Assembly (NCBI RefSeq): GCF_000003815.2
Contig: NW_023365773.1
Coordinates: 604,878-668,877, forward strand
Direction: 5' to 3'
DNA from: Branchiostoma floridae
Taxonomy: Eukaryota; Chordata; Leptocardii; Amphioxiformes; Branchiostomatidae
Length of the DNA: 64,000 nucleotides
Below the pieces are notes generated by a model. That model worked only from the letters and a program-made list of their open reading frames with translations, did no database searches and was not told the DNA's origin. The first letter of the stretch is position 1; each line of letters begins with the position of its first letter. Positions 34,301 to 43,704 of this stretch are shown here, piece after piece. A program made the translations under genes and the position numbers.

Positions 34301-35226
34301 CAGAGATGACTCCTCCGATGAGTCTTCTTCCTGGAACTGCTCTGCTTTCTTCTTCCGTTTTCTCTTCCTTTTCTTTCTGGGTTTCTTGCCTAAGAGATGT
34401 TGAGATGAGACAAAGACTACTGAGAAATATTACTCATATTTTCATAAAATGGCACAGGACCGGGAAAATCAAGTAATAAATGAACGAAGATGCCAGTGCA
34501 ACGAAAAAAATGTCTAGGATTTTGTTATCACTATTCGCAAAACTGGACGTATTTGGCATGGGTGGATATCATGACAATAGCAGTACAATCTGTCTAAGGC
34601 CAAGACGTTGCGATCACAGTGGTTATTTAAACACGGATCGCAAAGTTTAACACACCTTCTAAACTCTCTGCTGTCAGCCGTTCACCGATGTCGATGAGTG
34701 CCTGCTTCAGAACCTGTAGAGTAGCGCCACTTCCATCCCTGTTTCTCCACCTGTGCAGCACCTCTCGGCACCTGCGGTCTTGATCTGGCTTCAATGTCTC
34801 AATTCCCTTTATGTCGTTCTCTTTGAACCCCAGCTTCCGGGCCAGGTCATCCCACTTGTGACTGACTTCGGCGATGACTTTTTCGAAACATTCCCGTACG
34901 TCAACTGGAACAAAGGTAAGGACAAAATTGTTCATTTAGTCTTTTTTCGAAGTTGTCATATAACAGGTAACAGGTCGTTCAGTGTAATATAACCTGCGCC
35001 ACACGTCAACTAGAACTTATGTGAGAGGATGTTATCGCAATATAGACGAGATTGTCCATGACGTTTCTTTCAATGTTATCACGTAACAGGTCCACAACAA
35101 ACTGAGGACTGAAACAACATGTCATCTTCCTGTAGTCAGAAAGATCAAGATTTCGTCAAATTGAAGTTTAGACTGAACAATATTCCAAAGCTCACCAGAT
35201 TGACCGCCATGTTCTTCCTCAGCCAT
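23250..35226 (-). CDS. Gene B: DEATH-DEATH-TRADD-N-like-DEATH-LRR gene, frameshifted in the terminal exon
   Basis: Join on the minus strand: 35226-35196, 34904-34656, 34389-34279, 34144-33896, 33672-33577, 33360-33265, 33081-32914, 32690-32544, 32188-31592, 31002-30769, 30554-30516, 30319-30089, 29895-29800, 29664-29554, 29361-29290, 29053-28961, 28367-23250. All internal exons are phase 1-1. Exons upstream of the last encode about 870 residues. A 2-base deletion near 27792 in the last exon shifts the frame between winged-helix region and LRRs, so as written the protein ends at 27679 without LRRs. The LRR frame then stays open to 23250. It is either a recent null or decoy allele or an assembly error. 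Closest relative here: gene C. Confidence 0.65.
23670..26640 (-). repeat. Gene B LRR-coding array
   Basis: The array of 51-residue (153-base) LRR pairs is interrupted twice by LPVxAVHLLLQFLPQLPNLQ segments. Two successive units at about 24620-24900 are almost identical (LNLSYNKLSVRGDFLPPLSN twice). Confidence 0.85.
25621..26418 (-). repeat. Perfect 399-bp tandem duplication inside the LRR exon
   Basis: 25621-26019 and 26020-26418 read alike base for base as far as I compared. The unit encodes 133 residues, an LRR pair plus an ENASQTLEEIDLSRSDLTDE segment, so the frame is kept. Identity at silent sites points to a very recent event. Confidence 0.85.
27790..27825 (-). other. Frameshift in gene B
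   Basis: The upstream frame reads EVCAEKSA as in gene C, then goes out of frame at GCCACTGCCC where gene C has GCCCACCTGCCC. The resulting tail of about 38 foreign residues ends at 27679. Confidence 0.75.
28368..28960 (-). other. Gene B intron, nothing recognised
   Basis: A 593-base AT-rich intron without exon or repeat that I can identify. Confidence 0.4.
28961..29053 (-). CDS. Gene B exon: acidic linker
   Basis: A 93-base phase 1-1 exon (GKTFSDASVSSTTAVYGSSG, then EEEETEFEFDR). Acidic and Ser-rich, with no fold recognised; no direct counterpart in gene C. Confidence 0.6.
29290..29361 (-). CDS. Gene B exon: acidic linker
   Basis: A 72-base phase 1-1 exon (DNKRDLPDSASSDSEGEDE...). It is a Ser/Asp/Glu-rich spacer. 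Confidence 0.6.
29554..29664 (-). CDS. Gene B exon: serine run with acidic tail
   Basis: A 111-base phase 1-1 exon with ten consecutive serines followed by ESEEESDNRSTERDD. It resembles acidic Ser regions phosphorylated by casein kinase 2. Function is inferred from composition only. Confidence 0.65.
29800..29895 (-). CDS. Gene B exon: SGQLF module
   Basis: A 96-base phase 1-1 exon (DAAASGQLFVTGEYCEAAKE...). The module [DE]A-x-x-SGQLF-x-T recurs at 44763-44858 in gene C and twice in gene D. Its function is unknown. Confidence 0.65.
30089..30319 (-). CDS. Gene B exon: third death fold (DEATH)
   Basis: A 231-base phase 1-1 exon: ELYRQFAAIADHLGSMWERL, then ASSLGF, TDYIRDL, a helix with QLICDWMERNVGD and a final LVQALRDAGIHEVAG. 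The W-x-x-L-A-x-x-LGF core is typical of DEATH domains. C and D have near-identical copies. Confidence 0.8.
30516..30554 (-). CDS. Gene B 13-residue exon with a SUMO consensus site
   Basis: A 39-base phase 1-1 exon, EIDNIGMEVKEESG. It contains VKEE, a psi-K-x-E site, conserved in the matching exons of C and D while the first half varies. The acceptor is AAG instead of the usual CAG. Confidence 0.6.
30769..31002 (-). CDS. Gene B exon: Pro/Gly-rich linker with VKQEP site
   Basis: A 234-base phase 1-1 exon. It is disordered and Pro/Gly/His-rich (DPSGTADRGPPHPGASREHS), then has a conserved end with DDVIQVKQEPAEQVPSCCMM. VKQEP is a canonical SUMO acceptor sequence. C and D carry the same exon. 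Confidence 0.7.
31003..31591 (-). other. Gene B intron with a diverged internal duplication
   Basis: Two diverged blocks (about 31100-31200 and 31418-31530; shared phrase ATGCCAATAGTACCA) repeat within the intron. The same intron in gene C (46043-46496) is clearly homologous. Confidence 0.5.
31592..32188 (-). CDS. Gene B exon: TRADD-N-like domain
   Basis: A 597-base phase 1-1 exon encodes 199 residues: a Lys-rich helical first half (SVQVKSEIKKRVNDKIAEVA), then TGCVLCHLDFTD, CYDTFWRGYSDGSLSDTLTR, ELITDDMRAAEGG, ADLYIHVRVLD and the acidic end DGDFSDQG. Genes B and C share this version; A and D share another ending. The fold call rests on the F-x-x-[AG]-Y-x-[DE]-G-x-L helix and flanking strands as in TRADD. 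Confidence 0.6.
32189..32543 (-). other. Gene B intron, nothing recognised
   Basis: About 355 bases without recognisable content. Confidence 0.4.
32544..32690 (-). CDS. Gene B exon: SUMO site and NLS-like run
   Basis: A 147-base phase 1-1 exon (AVPVPQQASIKQERHRKRKK...). IKQE is a SUMO consensus directly beside the basic run RHRKRKKK; a second basic patch is GKRMKSD. Together they suggest a nuclear, SUMO-modified segment. Confidence 0.65.
32914..33081 (-). CDS. Gene B exon: Asn/Gly/Ser linker
   Basis: A 168-base phase 1-1 exon with YLNGWNGNGCETNSTSSWSS and an acidic end. Disordered; the counterpart of 47797-47970 in gene C. Confidence 0.6.
33265..33360 (-). CDS. Gene B exon: KKRK and LKQE module
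   Basis: A 96-base phase 1-1 exon (GHPNKKRKTQDPCGCSVHLK, then QESKQSNHVPCAG). It combines an NLS-like KKRK with an LKQE SUMO consensus. The matching gene C exon keeps both. Confidence 0.65.
33577..33672 (-). CDS. Gene B exon: linker
   Basis: A 96-base phase 1-1 exon (DELDRYKGQGVTTNGLSTEE...). No fold recognised; conserved in gene C at 48465-48560. Confidence 0.6.
33896..34144 (-). CDS. Gene B exon: second death fold (DEATH)
   Basis: A 249-base phase 1-1 exon: AAKAVASCWVKFAVEQLGLT, AQDVVNLQ, then ALELWRDKRGRKACRVKLAQ and a terminal ALRRGGFQHTAG. Nearly identical to the A and C copies. Confidence 0.8.
34279..34389 (-). CDS. Gene B exon: Lys/Arg run plus acidic tail
   Basis: A 111-base phase 1-1 exon: KKPRKKRKRKRKKKAEQ followed by EEDSSEESSLVGSD. 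A strong nuclear localisation candidate. Confidence 0.75.
34656..34904 (-). CDS. Gene B exon: first death fold (DEATH)
   Basis: A 249-base phase 1-1 exon encodes a DEATH domain with the classical core VSHKWDDLARKLGFKENDIK, then RCREVLHRWRNRDGSGATLQ and VLKQALIDIGERLTAESLEG. It sits where gene A has its DED. Confidence 0.85.
34962..34992. repeat. Short match to the LINE 3' end, doubtful
   Basis: ACAGGTCGTTCAGTGTAATA resembles the LINE sequence around its stop codon (5026-5056). It may be a tiny relic or chance. The neighbouring 34995-35060 looks like a decayed copy of the splice-acceptor region of the DEATH exon. Confidence 0.25.
35196..35226 (-). CDS. Gene B first coding exon
   Basis: The coding part is MAEEEHGGQS plus one base, ending in phase 1. 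The exon continues upstream as 5' UTR to an acceptor at 35270. The gene C counterpart (MGEEGQGSDA) has the same size. Confidence 0.6.
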
Positions 35227-35338
35227 GATGAGTTACCGCGGTGTCATGTGGGATCTAGGAGAACAAAAACCTGAAACATAAAAAATCTCGTTTCAAGATA
35301 GGACATACTTTTTAAGCGTCCATCCTTGATAAAAATGT

Positions 35339-35340
<2 letters not shown>

Positions 35341-35382
<42 letters not shown>
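35341..35382. repeat. (AT)n microsatellite
   Basis: About 21 uninterrupted AT dinucleotides in the gene B 5' region. Confidence 0.9.
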
Positions 35383-35386
<4 letters not shown>

Positions 35387-35490
35387 GGATTTATCATATA
35401 ATATCTATTGTGTGTAACAACGTCTGATCGTCTGGGGTGCACAGAAGGCGCCAAGCGCAGGTTTGAAAGAACCCCCATACTTTGTCGGGA

Positions 35491-35510
35491 TGACGTCACG
35501 GGGAATCCCC
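35491..35510. promoter_or_regulatory. CRE plus kappaB module 3 (gene B)
   Basis: TGACGTCAC (35491-35499), a full CRE/ATF site, directly abuts GGGGAATCCCC (35500-35510). It lies about 270 bases upstream of the first coding exon of gene B, followed by a CCGCCATTT string. Confidence 0.65.
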
Positions 35511-35682
35511 TTACCAGGTGAGCCGAGTGTCCGCCATTTGTGGCAAGTTACCTAGCGACAGTAAATAAGGACTATTTTTGACTACCGAAATTCGTCAAAA
35601 ACTTAATATAAAAAACCTACAGACACAATTACATGGCGTAATAAAACGTGATGCATGAAAGCACCGCTATACTTAATCGGAT

Positions 35683-35719
35683 GGCGTCACTGGGAAGTAC
35701 CTACATTAGGGGAATCCCC
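35683..35719. promoter_or_regulatory. CRE-half plus kappaB module 4 (gene B)
   Basis: GGCGTCAC (35683-35690) and GGGGAATCCCC (35709-35719). With module 3 it forms an approximately 205-base tandem duplication that includes the downstream CCGCCATTT and GCGACAGTAAAT strings. Confidence 0.6.
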
Positions 35720-37964
35720 TTTTCAGGTGCGCCCAAGGTGTCCGCCATTTTGGGGCTGTTGTTTTTTGGCGACAGTAAATTATTATTTCTGCACATCCGA
35801 AGCAGACTGACAACCGAAAAGTCGTCAAAAACCCACGAATAATCTACAGTCACAGTCACTAGGCTTGATAAGACTTGCTGCATGACCATCTTGGATTCAT
35901 TCACGCTGCTTAAATACACAGGTGACGAAAGCTATGACACTGGTCTAACGGTGCACATACTGTTGTTGTTCAAATCAGAGGTCAAATACACTTCTCTCCA
36001 ACACGAAGTTGGATATCTACCGGTAATACAAGGTGATAGCATTTTCTTTTCTAAAATAGTGTGGCAGAATCAAAGACCGACATGTCTGATAATACACCTA
36101 CCTGTGTAACACCTGTGTAACACACCTGGCTATAACGGTACGGCAACAACAGGTGGACATAAACTTCTAGTAAAAATGTACTAGCAAGTAAGAACAGCTG
36201 GAAGTAGACCTGTTTTCTCATTCAAGAAACACTTAGACTTGTCATTTGCACATATAAATGTGTTGTTGTCGCAAATCAATCCCTTACCTGGATATCTTTT
36301 CGGTCACCACTTTGTTCCGCGGGGCTGCACTTTCTGGTGAACTTCCGCATTGATCTCGTACCCAGGTTCCTCATGTGCGTCACAACTCAGGGGACGAGAG
36401 TAAAGCGCCACCCTTACATTACAGCACGTACTGCAGTAAAATTTCGTACTTCCATTGATGACGTTTTTCGCAATACATCTTCACGGTGTGGGGGTCACTG
36501 TGATGCTATTTGGTCAGTGTTAAGTATGTGAAGATTTTTCACCCAAGAATTTATTGATAAGAAGTTTATTTGCAAGTTCGTGCCCGAGGGCTAATTGCAA
36601 GTACATGTACATGGTATACACATAGTGACTATGGACAGTCAGAAACAATATTATAATCTAATACTAGTGTTGGCTATTTCTAAACAGGTTAACTACGTTT
36701 GATTTAATCTACACCACTGAGCAATACAAAAGAGACCATTAGTCGTTTCAGAAGTCATCAGACTTCTTTTTCCACTGATGAACGGAGTCGGGTGACTTCT
36801 AGCTAAACGTCTGATACTCTCATGTGTATTATCCAGCGGTATAGATGGAATTAAAGTATTATTTAACTAGTGTTACGGCAGCTCTCGAGAGATGTTTATA
36901 GCATCAAAGGGATTATCTAAAGAACAGGGCTAGACTTCACAGCCCGGGTAAACTTCACCCATTCTCCTATAGCAGAGTACCGTCACTCATTTATTCCTGA
37001 TGGAGTCCCTCTGACGACTCTGTTTCGCCTTTGCGTAGGAGAATGACTTCACCTAGACCCTTTATATAGTAAAGCTATAATTATTTACCATGATTTCTAC
37101 CGGCACAGATGAGCTTCCATGAAAAGAGTTATGGTTCATTATTAAAATAATCTTTATAATAATAATTGCAAACTCATGCCCGAAGGCTAATTGCAAAAAT
37201 ACATGTGTGAAAGTACAATTATGATGATAATGATACAATAACCAAGTGGACATTAAGTGAGATAGGGGTCATCAACTAGCTATTTGGTTTGATTTATTTT
37301 CTGTATACAGTATATATATCAAAAGATTTCAACAGAGAAGACACCAGACAGGGGGTTGGTCGAGGATCAGAGATCGAAGGTGTAGCTGAAATAGAACCCT
37401 GAAGGGCCCCTACAGAACGCCCTCTGGTCGTGAGGAAACACATAGCTGGCAAATGTGGGTTCGCAGGATTGAAAAGAGGACTCATTGGAAAATAAGAGGT
37501 AGTGGTGGGTGGTGCAAAAGGTTTCACTTTGTGCTTGGAAGTTGGTGGGACTGTCTTTCCGGAAATACAAGGTCACGAGTACAGTGCATTATTCTGGGAG
37601 CTAGTGAGGGGTAATCTTTCCCACCGGTACAATCCCTGCGGATTCAAAGGTAAACTCCTGGCGTGATAACACGTGCAGCACAAAGCTGACTTGGGTTTTT
37701 TGAATCGGGTACTGGTAAAGCTATATTTGAAAATATTTAACATGTTATGTTAATTAAAAGCGGCTGATTAAGTCACGTGAATTAGAGGCCAATCTAAATG
37801 TGTGTGAAAGGATTTCATACCTGTCTTTACAGTGTTGAAGTCTAATGGCTAGTACATGTTATTGCAGTGATAACATATGACGGCTTGTATATTTTCACAT
37901 GAATTTAACGAGATAGACCGAGAGTATATATGCAAGGACCTTGATATATATGTAACTATTAGTG

Positions 37965-38120
37965 CCTAATCTGCAGAGTCACTCATGCCAACTTTTTCGA
38001 CTTTTCGGGAATAGGGAAATCACAGAGATTTATGATTTGAGACGTATGTAGCTCTGATTTCTAAAATGTGACCATTTAAGATCATTTCCCTGAAGAAACA
38101 ATAGAGATGTTGGATCATGA
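37965..38120. repeat. Degenerate copy of the inverted-repeat segment
   Basis: CCTAATCTGCAGAG, CTTTTCGGGAATAGGGAAAT and GATTTGAGACG echo 6245-6375 in the same orientation and at a similar distance from a gene 3' end. Confidence 0.55.
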
Positions 38121-38613
38121 ATTGCATGATATAAGTGGTCGAGTCATTTCCCGCATAATGTTCCTCTTCGAAGGGCTAGCTAGGGCATCCAAATTTCAAT
38201 TTCATCTTGTGAAACAAATTATTTTACAGGACATCAAACAATCGCGACATCATCAATAGATAACATTCTGTTCTGTAAGGTGATTTCATCACTTAGCGGT
38301 GCAATATGCCGTTGGGCGCCAGGAGGAGCCAGTTGTTGAATTGATTAAGGCGGAGTTAAAATCCCTTGGTGATTAATTCCATTTGACGACTGTATGGTAC
38401 ATCCTTACGGCACAATCACAACTGTCATAAGATTGTCGTAACTTGCTGTCGTTGTACCTGTTGTACGACATGTGTTGATGACTTAAGGAAGGAGACTTGT
38501 AACGTGTTTTGCTTTCATTGTCCTTCTGTTGAAGTGGTTGATAGAATAAAGTTTAATTCTGGTACGTCAGTACAATCACACAAAACACACACAAGTAGGT
38601 ATAAAAATATGTA

Positions 38614-39328
38614 TTTACTTTCCGTACACATGTACATATGATGATGATGTAATATAAGGTAATATATTATGCATTTCAATGACACACATCTTTAACTACA
38701 ACTTAATTATGTACAGTTCATTTACAAGACTAGGAGTACAGCCTATTCAGGGATGTATTTAGTTTGACCAAACCATGCTATTTCTTAAGTAGCACTTCGC
38801 AGGGTAGGCATCCGTCAGTCTCGAGAGGGATTCTGTAGCAGTTTAACGCTATTACCTAATAACAGCAAACGTCTTCATAAATGCTTAACTAATAACAATG
38901 ATTTACGTTAAGATCAGTTCTTGTAGGAGGAGAAATGATTTGAGCATTCGAAATTCACAGAGGCTATAAAGACAACAAGAAGATTGTTGTGTTTACATGG
39001 ACTTCCTTTTGTGGAAAAAATGGTTGTAACTCCAGAAAGCTCCCAAACAAAGCTATCTAGATTAAGGCCTACAATAGAAGGCCTAGGTTTAAGATTTGAG
39101 GCTACTCGAGATGTATCTCTGACGTCAGGTGTTCCTCACTCTGAAGTCCAGATTTTCAAAGTTAGAGTGTTATGACTAGAGGTTGAGAGTCGTTGATATG
39201 TTACAAGCCTGTTTTGCCTCCTTCATCCCTAAAACGGATGCTTTTGCTTCTCTCTAGGATCTATGAATTTGATTATTGGCGTACCGAACAATAAAGAGGG
39301 TTGACAAGGAGCTGTCAAAGGACATAGG
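38614..39328 (-). other. Gene C 3' UTR with variant poly(A) signal
   Basis: The conserved 3'-end block here has AGTAAA (38614-38619, minus strand) in place of AATAAA. The rest is non-coding. Confidence 0.5.
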
Positions 39329-42300
39329 TTAGCACACCTGATGTTTACCATTTGCGCTGGGACCTCTGTGATTAATCCTAATGCTCAGTCCCCCTACCCT
39401 TATAACTGTTAAGGCTGTCTCGCTCCTCAAATTCTCCCACTGCTGTTCCTCCTCTTCTACATTCTGAACCTGTCTGCCGTCATACAGGGGTCTGTTATCC
39501 ATGTAAACTTTGCCTTTCATGGTTCTCACAAAATCTCTGACTCCTTCGGCGCTGAACCTGTTGTAAAACAACCTGACGTCCTCCACAGTCGTCCTAACTT
39601 TCAGCCATGCAGCTATGGTGGGGAGGGACTCGTCACTGATGGAATTATACTCAAGATTTACATGGGTGAGGTTGGGAAGGTTAGTGAATGATGCAACTAC
39701 TGCTCTAACGTCAGAAAACATGTTAAGACTAAGGTTAACCTTTTTTAAAGTTTGATAATTACCTAAATCTTGAGCAAGATCAGGCACTGCCTCATTATTA
39801 ATGGAATTGTGACTGAGATCTATCTCCTCCAAGTTGGGGAGGGGAGGTAAGAAGTCTCCCCTGTCAGACAACTTGTTACCTCTGAGGTTCAACTTTCTCA
39901 GGTTCTGACATGAACCCAAACCTTCAACAAGACCAGGCACTGCAGCCTCATCACTAATGGCATTGTGACTGAGATCTATCTCCTCCAAGTTCGGAAGGGA
40001 AGGTAAGAAGTCTCCCCTGTCAGACAACTTGTTATGACTAAGATTCACCTTTTTCAAGTTCTGACATGAACCAAGACCTTCCGCAAGACCAGGCACTGCC
40101 TCATCACTAATGGTATTGTGATTGAGATCGATCTCCTCCAAGTTGGGGAGGGGAGGTAAGAAGTCTCCCGTGTCAGACAACTTGTTATGACTAAGGTTCA
40201 ATTTCTTCAGGTTCTGACATGAACAAAGACTTTCAACAAGACTAGGCACTGCAACGTCACTAAAGCCCCTGTCGTGAAGATCTATCTCGGTAGGACCTCT
40301 GTGGGTAATCTGAACTGTAAGTTGTCTGACTTCCACACCTATCCAACCTGTCTCCATCCACAGCCTGTCCCACTGCTGTTCCTCCTTTCGTATATCCTCC
40401 CCATCGGATTCCTCAAGCTTGCCCTCATCAGCCAGGCTGCCGTCATACAGGAGTGTGTAACCACTGTAAGCCTTTCCCTTAATGGTTCTCACAAAATCTC
40501 TGACCCCTTCAGCACTGAAGCTATTGTCGTACAAGTAGACTCGCTCCACATCTGTTCTAACCTTCAGCCATGCAGCTATGTTGGAGAGGGACTCATCGAG
40601 GATGGCATTGTTAGCAATATGTATATTGTCCAGGAAGGGAAGTTTGATAAAAGCTTCTATCAGTTCCCCAACATCAGACAACTTGTTGTATTTAAGATCT
40701 ACCGTCTTCAGATTCTGACACGAACCAAGACCTTTGGCAAGACTAGGAACTGCCGCATCACTAATGGCATTGTGACTGAGATCTATCTCCTCCAAGTTGG
40801 GGAGGGGAGGTAAGAAGTCTCCCCTATCAGACAACTGGTTATTACTAAGGTTCACCTTCTTCATGTTCTGACATGAACCAAGACCTTGAGCAAGACCAGG
40901 CACGGCCTCGTCACTAATGGCATTGTGGCTGAGATCTATCTCCTCCAAATTGGGGAGGGGAGGTAAGAAGTCTCCCCTGTCAGACAACTTGTTACTGCTA
41001 AGGTTCACCTTCTTCAGGTTCTGACATGAACCAAGACCTTCAGCAAGACCAGGCACTGCCTCATCACTAATTACATTGTGACTGAGATCTATCTCCTCCA
41101 AGTTAGGGAGGGGAGGTAAGAAGCCTGCCCTGTCAGACAACTTGTTATGACTAAGGTTCACCTTCTTCAGCTTCTGACATGAACCAAGACCTTCAGCAAG
41201 ACCAGGCACTGCCTCATCACTGATGGCATTGTGGCTGAGATCTATCTCCTCCAAATTGGGGAGGGGAGGTAGGAAGTCACCCCTGTCAGACAAGTTGTTA
41301 TGGCTAAGGTTCACCTTCTTCAGATTCTGACATGAACCAAGACTCTTAGCAAGACCAGACACTGCCTCATCACTAACGGCATTGTGACTGAGATCTATCT
41401 CCTCCAAGTCGGGGAGGGGAGGTAAGAAGTCTCCCCTATCAGACAACTTGTTATAACTAAGGTTCACCTTCTTCAGGTTCTGACAAGAAGCAAGACCTTC
41501 AGCAAGAGCAGGCACTACCTCGTCACTAATGGCATTGTGACTGAGATCTATCCCCTCGAAGTCCTGGAGAGCATTTTGTCTGTTAGAGATAAGAAGATTG
41601 TCACTGATGTTGTTCCCAGAAATCTCCACCTGAATCTGTTTGCATTGATCCTGTAGCAGCAGCAACAACAATAATGCTCCCTTGTTGGAGATCTTGTTAT
41701 ATTCAAGATTGACATGATTTAGGTTTTGACATGAGCCAACACCTTTAACAATACCAGACACTGCCTCATCACTAATGACATTGTGGCTTAGATCTATCTC
41801 CTCCAAGTTGGGGAGGGGTGGCAAAAAGTCTCCCTTGTCAGACAACTTGTTATGGCTAAGGTCTACCCTCTTTAGCTTCTGACATGAACCAAGACCCTCA
41901 GCAAGATCAGACACTGCCTCGTCACTAATGGCATTGTGACTGAGATCTATCTCCCTTATGTTTTGAAAAGTCTGTAATTGCCCGACAAGAGCTTTGATAT
42001 TCTTACTTATCAACTCAGAGTTGGTGCAACACAATAGCTCAAGCGGAGGGAACTTCCCAGTCTCTGTATTCTCAACGGGTAGAGATGCCAGACCTTGAAA
42101 TAATATCGACCAAGCGGAGGTGTTGGTGTTAGGTAGGAAATCAAATTTTAATTCAACTAGGGATTGCAGACTTTGGAAATACGACACAAGGTTTTCAGCG
42201 GCCATGTCAGGTATTCCATTGACTCTTCTCATGGATCCTGGGGGGTACCTACCTTGAACAGTTAACCGTTTGATGTCAAACGGGCGAAAGGATAGAATTC

Positions 42301-43704
42301 CTGGCCAGGTATCGCAGGGGGTTTTACACTGTAAAGTAAATGTTGCAAAAACCACTGACAAAACACACTCATCAGTACACCAGCATTCAGCAAATTCTAC
42401 ATTTTCGAGTTTGTGAAGGCATTTCAAAATGTTTATGGCCTCTGCAACTTCGCTATTGCTCGCGGATATCACTGCAATGACCAAGTTGGCGACGTTTGGA
42501 GTAAATAACAGTGATTTTGACAGGTTACTGAGGGCACCATTAGAGTATGATCTTAACCTGATAGTCATCTTTTGTATGGAGAAAGCGAATTGCAAATACC
42601 GGTGAATGGTTTCAGCATCAATATTTTTGTCATTTTGGGCAAACTTGCATTCTTTAATAAAACTACCTTTGTCTGTAGATGTATCTGGCATACATTCAAA
42701 GAGAGGCAGATAACTGAGTAATTTGACTTGATTGGCATGACCAACGTTTGATACGGGTTTTCGTCCAAAGGGATACTGTTTCAGTACATTTCTGATACTT
42801 ATATTTGCTGGAAGCCTTATTGTTTGGATAAATGTTGTACTCTTGATGAATTGTGTCAGGCAGTGGAGGCCATGATGGGAGATTTCAGGGAGAGCAGACA
42901 AGTCTAGGGTTTTGTTAGGAAATAACTTCTCAATGGAAGATGACAAAGTGCCCAGTTGGTTCGATTCTGCTGTAGTTTTTACTACTGAGAGTAGGTGATC
43001 GTCAGATCCCCCCAACTGTTGCATGAGAAATGTTACAAACTGTGACAGGTATGTTGGAGGAGAGTCTGCCATGCCCAGGAGGTGAGCAAGGCTGTAACAG
43101 GTGATGGGCAGGTGGGCTGACTTCTCAGCACAAACTCTCAGGAGTTCTGTACAGTCAGTCTGGGTTCTGACTGTGTGTGCTACCCACACTGCCATGAAGT
43201 ACTGCCGTATGCTGTCATGTACGAACTGGAAGGCATCCTTTGCTTCACTAGAATCAACCGGTTTTAACCAACCAAAGCCTGACTGTTGAATGTCACTCCA
43301 CTCTAATTGGCTTTTGTAAACATACATTGAATTGTGATTGGTGTGATTTTCAAAAGTAGCTTTGCCCACCACAATGCAGATGTTTTCATACACAGACTTG
43401 AAATGTTCATCATTGACCTCATTTTCATTACAGAGATGCTTTACAGACATCTTAGTAACAAATTCTACAAAAGCTGCTACGGTACATGGAAAGCTTTGGT
43501 ACTTTTTCCAGTATTCACACAAGTAAGAGTGGAAAAACCTGTCCCTGATGAGGTGCTTAACCAGTAAGTTACTTGGCCAGCTCTGCTGGATTACTCTTGT
43601 CGTGTCTTCATCGGTCTTGAAGAAGTCCTGGAGACAGTCATTCCAAGCCAAGGCGTCTTCACCGGTTGGATACACGGAATGGCTGACTGTGTCGATGTGT
43701 GCTG
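39329..43704 (-). CDS. Gene C terminal exon: WHD remnant, LRRs, cap, LRRs, cap
   Basis: About 1,457 residues in one exon. It starts AHIDTVSHSVYPTGEDALAW. The NLR-like helical part has SNLLVKHLIRDRFFHSYLCE, VEFV, VVGKATFENH and FQFVHDSIRQYFMAVWVAHT. After a non-repeat stretch come LRR pairs, then a full C-terminal cap (FSAEGVRDFVRTIKGKAYSG, REEQQW-like), and then, where other genes stop, more LRRs and a second cap to the stop at 39329. The P-loop region of a NACHT domain is absent. Confidence 0.85.

Larger units (their letters stand above)
35271..38613. other. Gene B 5' region and B-C intergenic DNA
   Basis: No coding exon was found. It contains two kappaB modules, a candidate non-coding first exon ending at a GTAAGG donor at 36287 (minus strand), two copies of a short dispersed repeat (phrase TGCCCGAAGGCTAATTGCAA, near 36582 and 37178), a small foldback (CATTCTCCTA / TAGGAGAATG near 36970-37045) and a relic of the inverted-repeat segment at 37965-38120. 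Confidence 0.45.

Noticed and set aside
35341-35382. (AT)n tract as TATA region or replication origin
   Set aside because: It is a plain microsatellite in the 5' region of gene B without conserved position in A or C.
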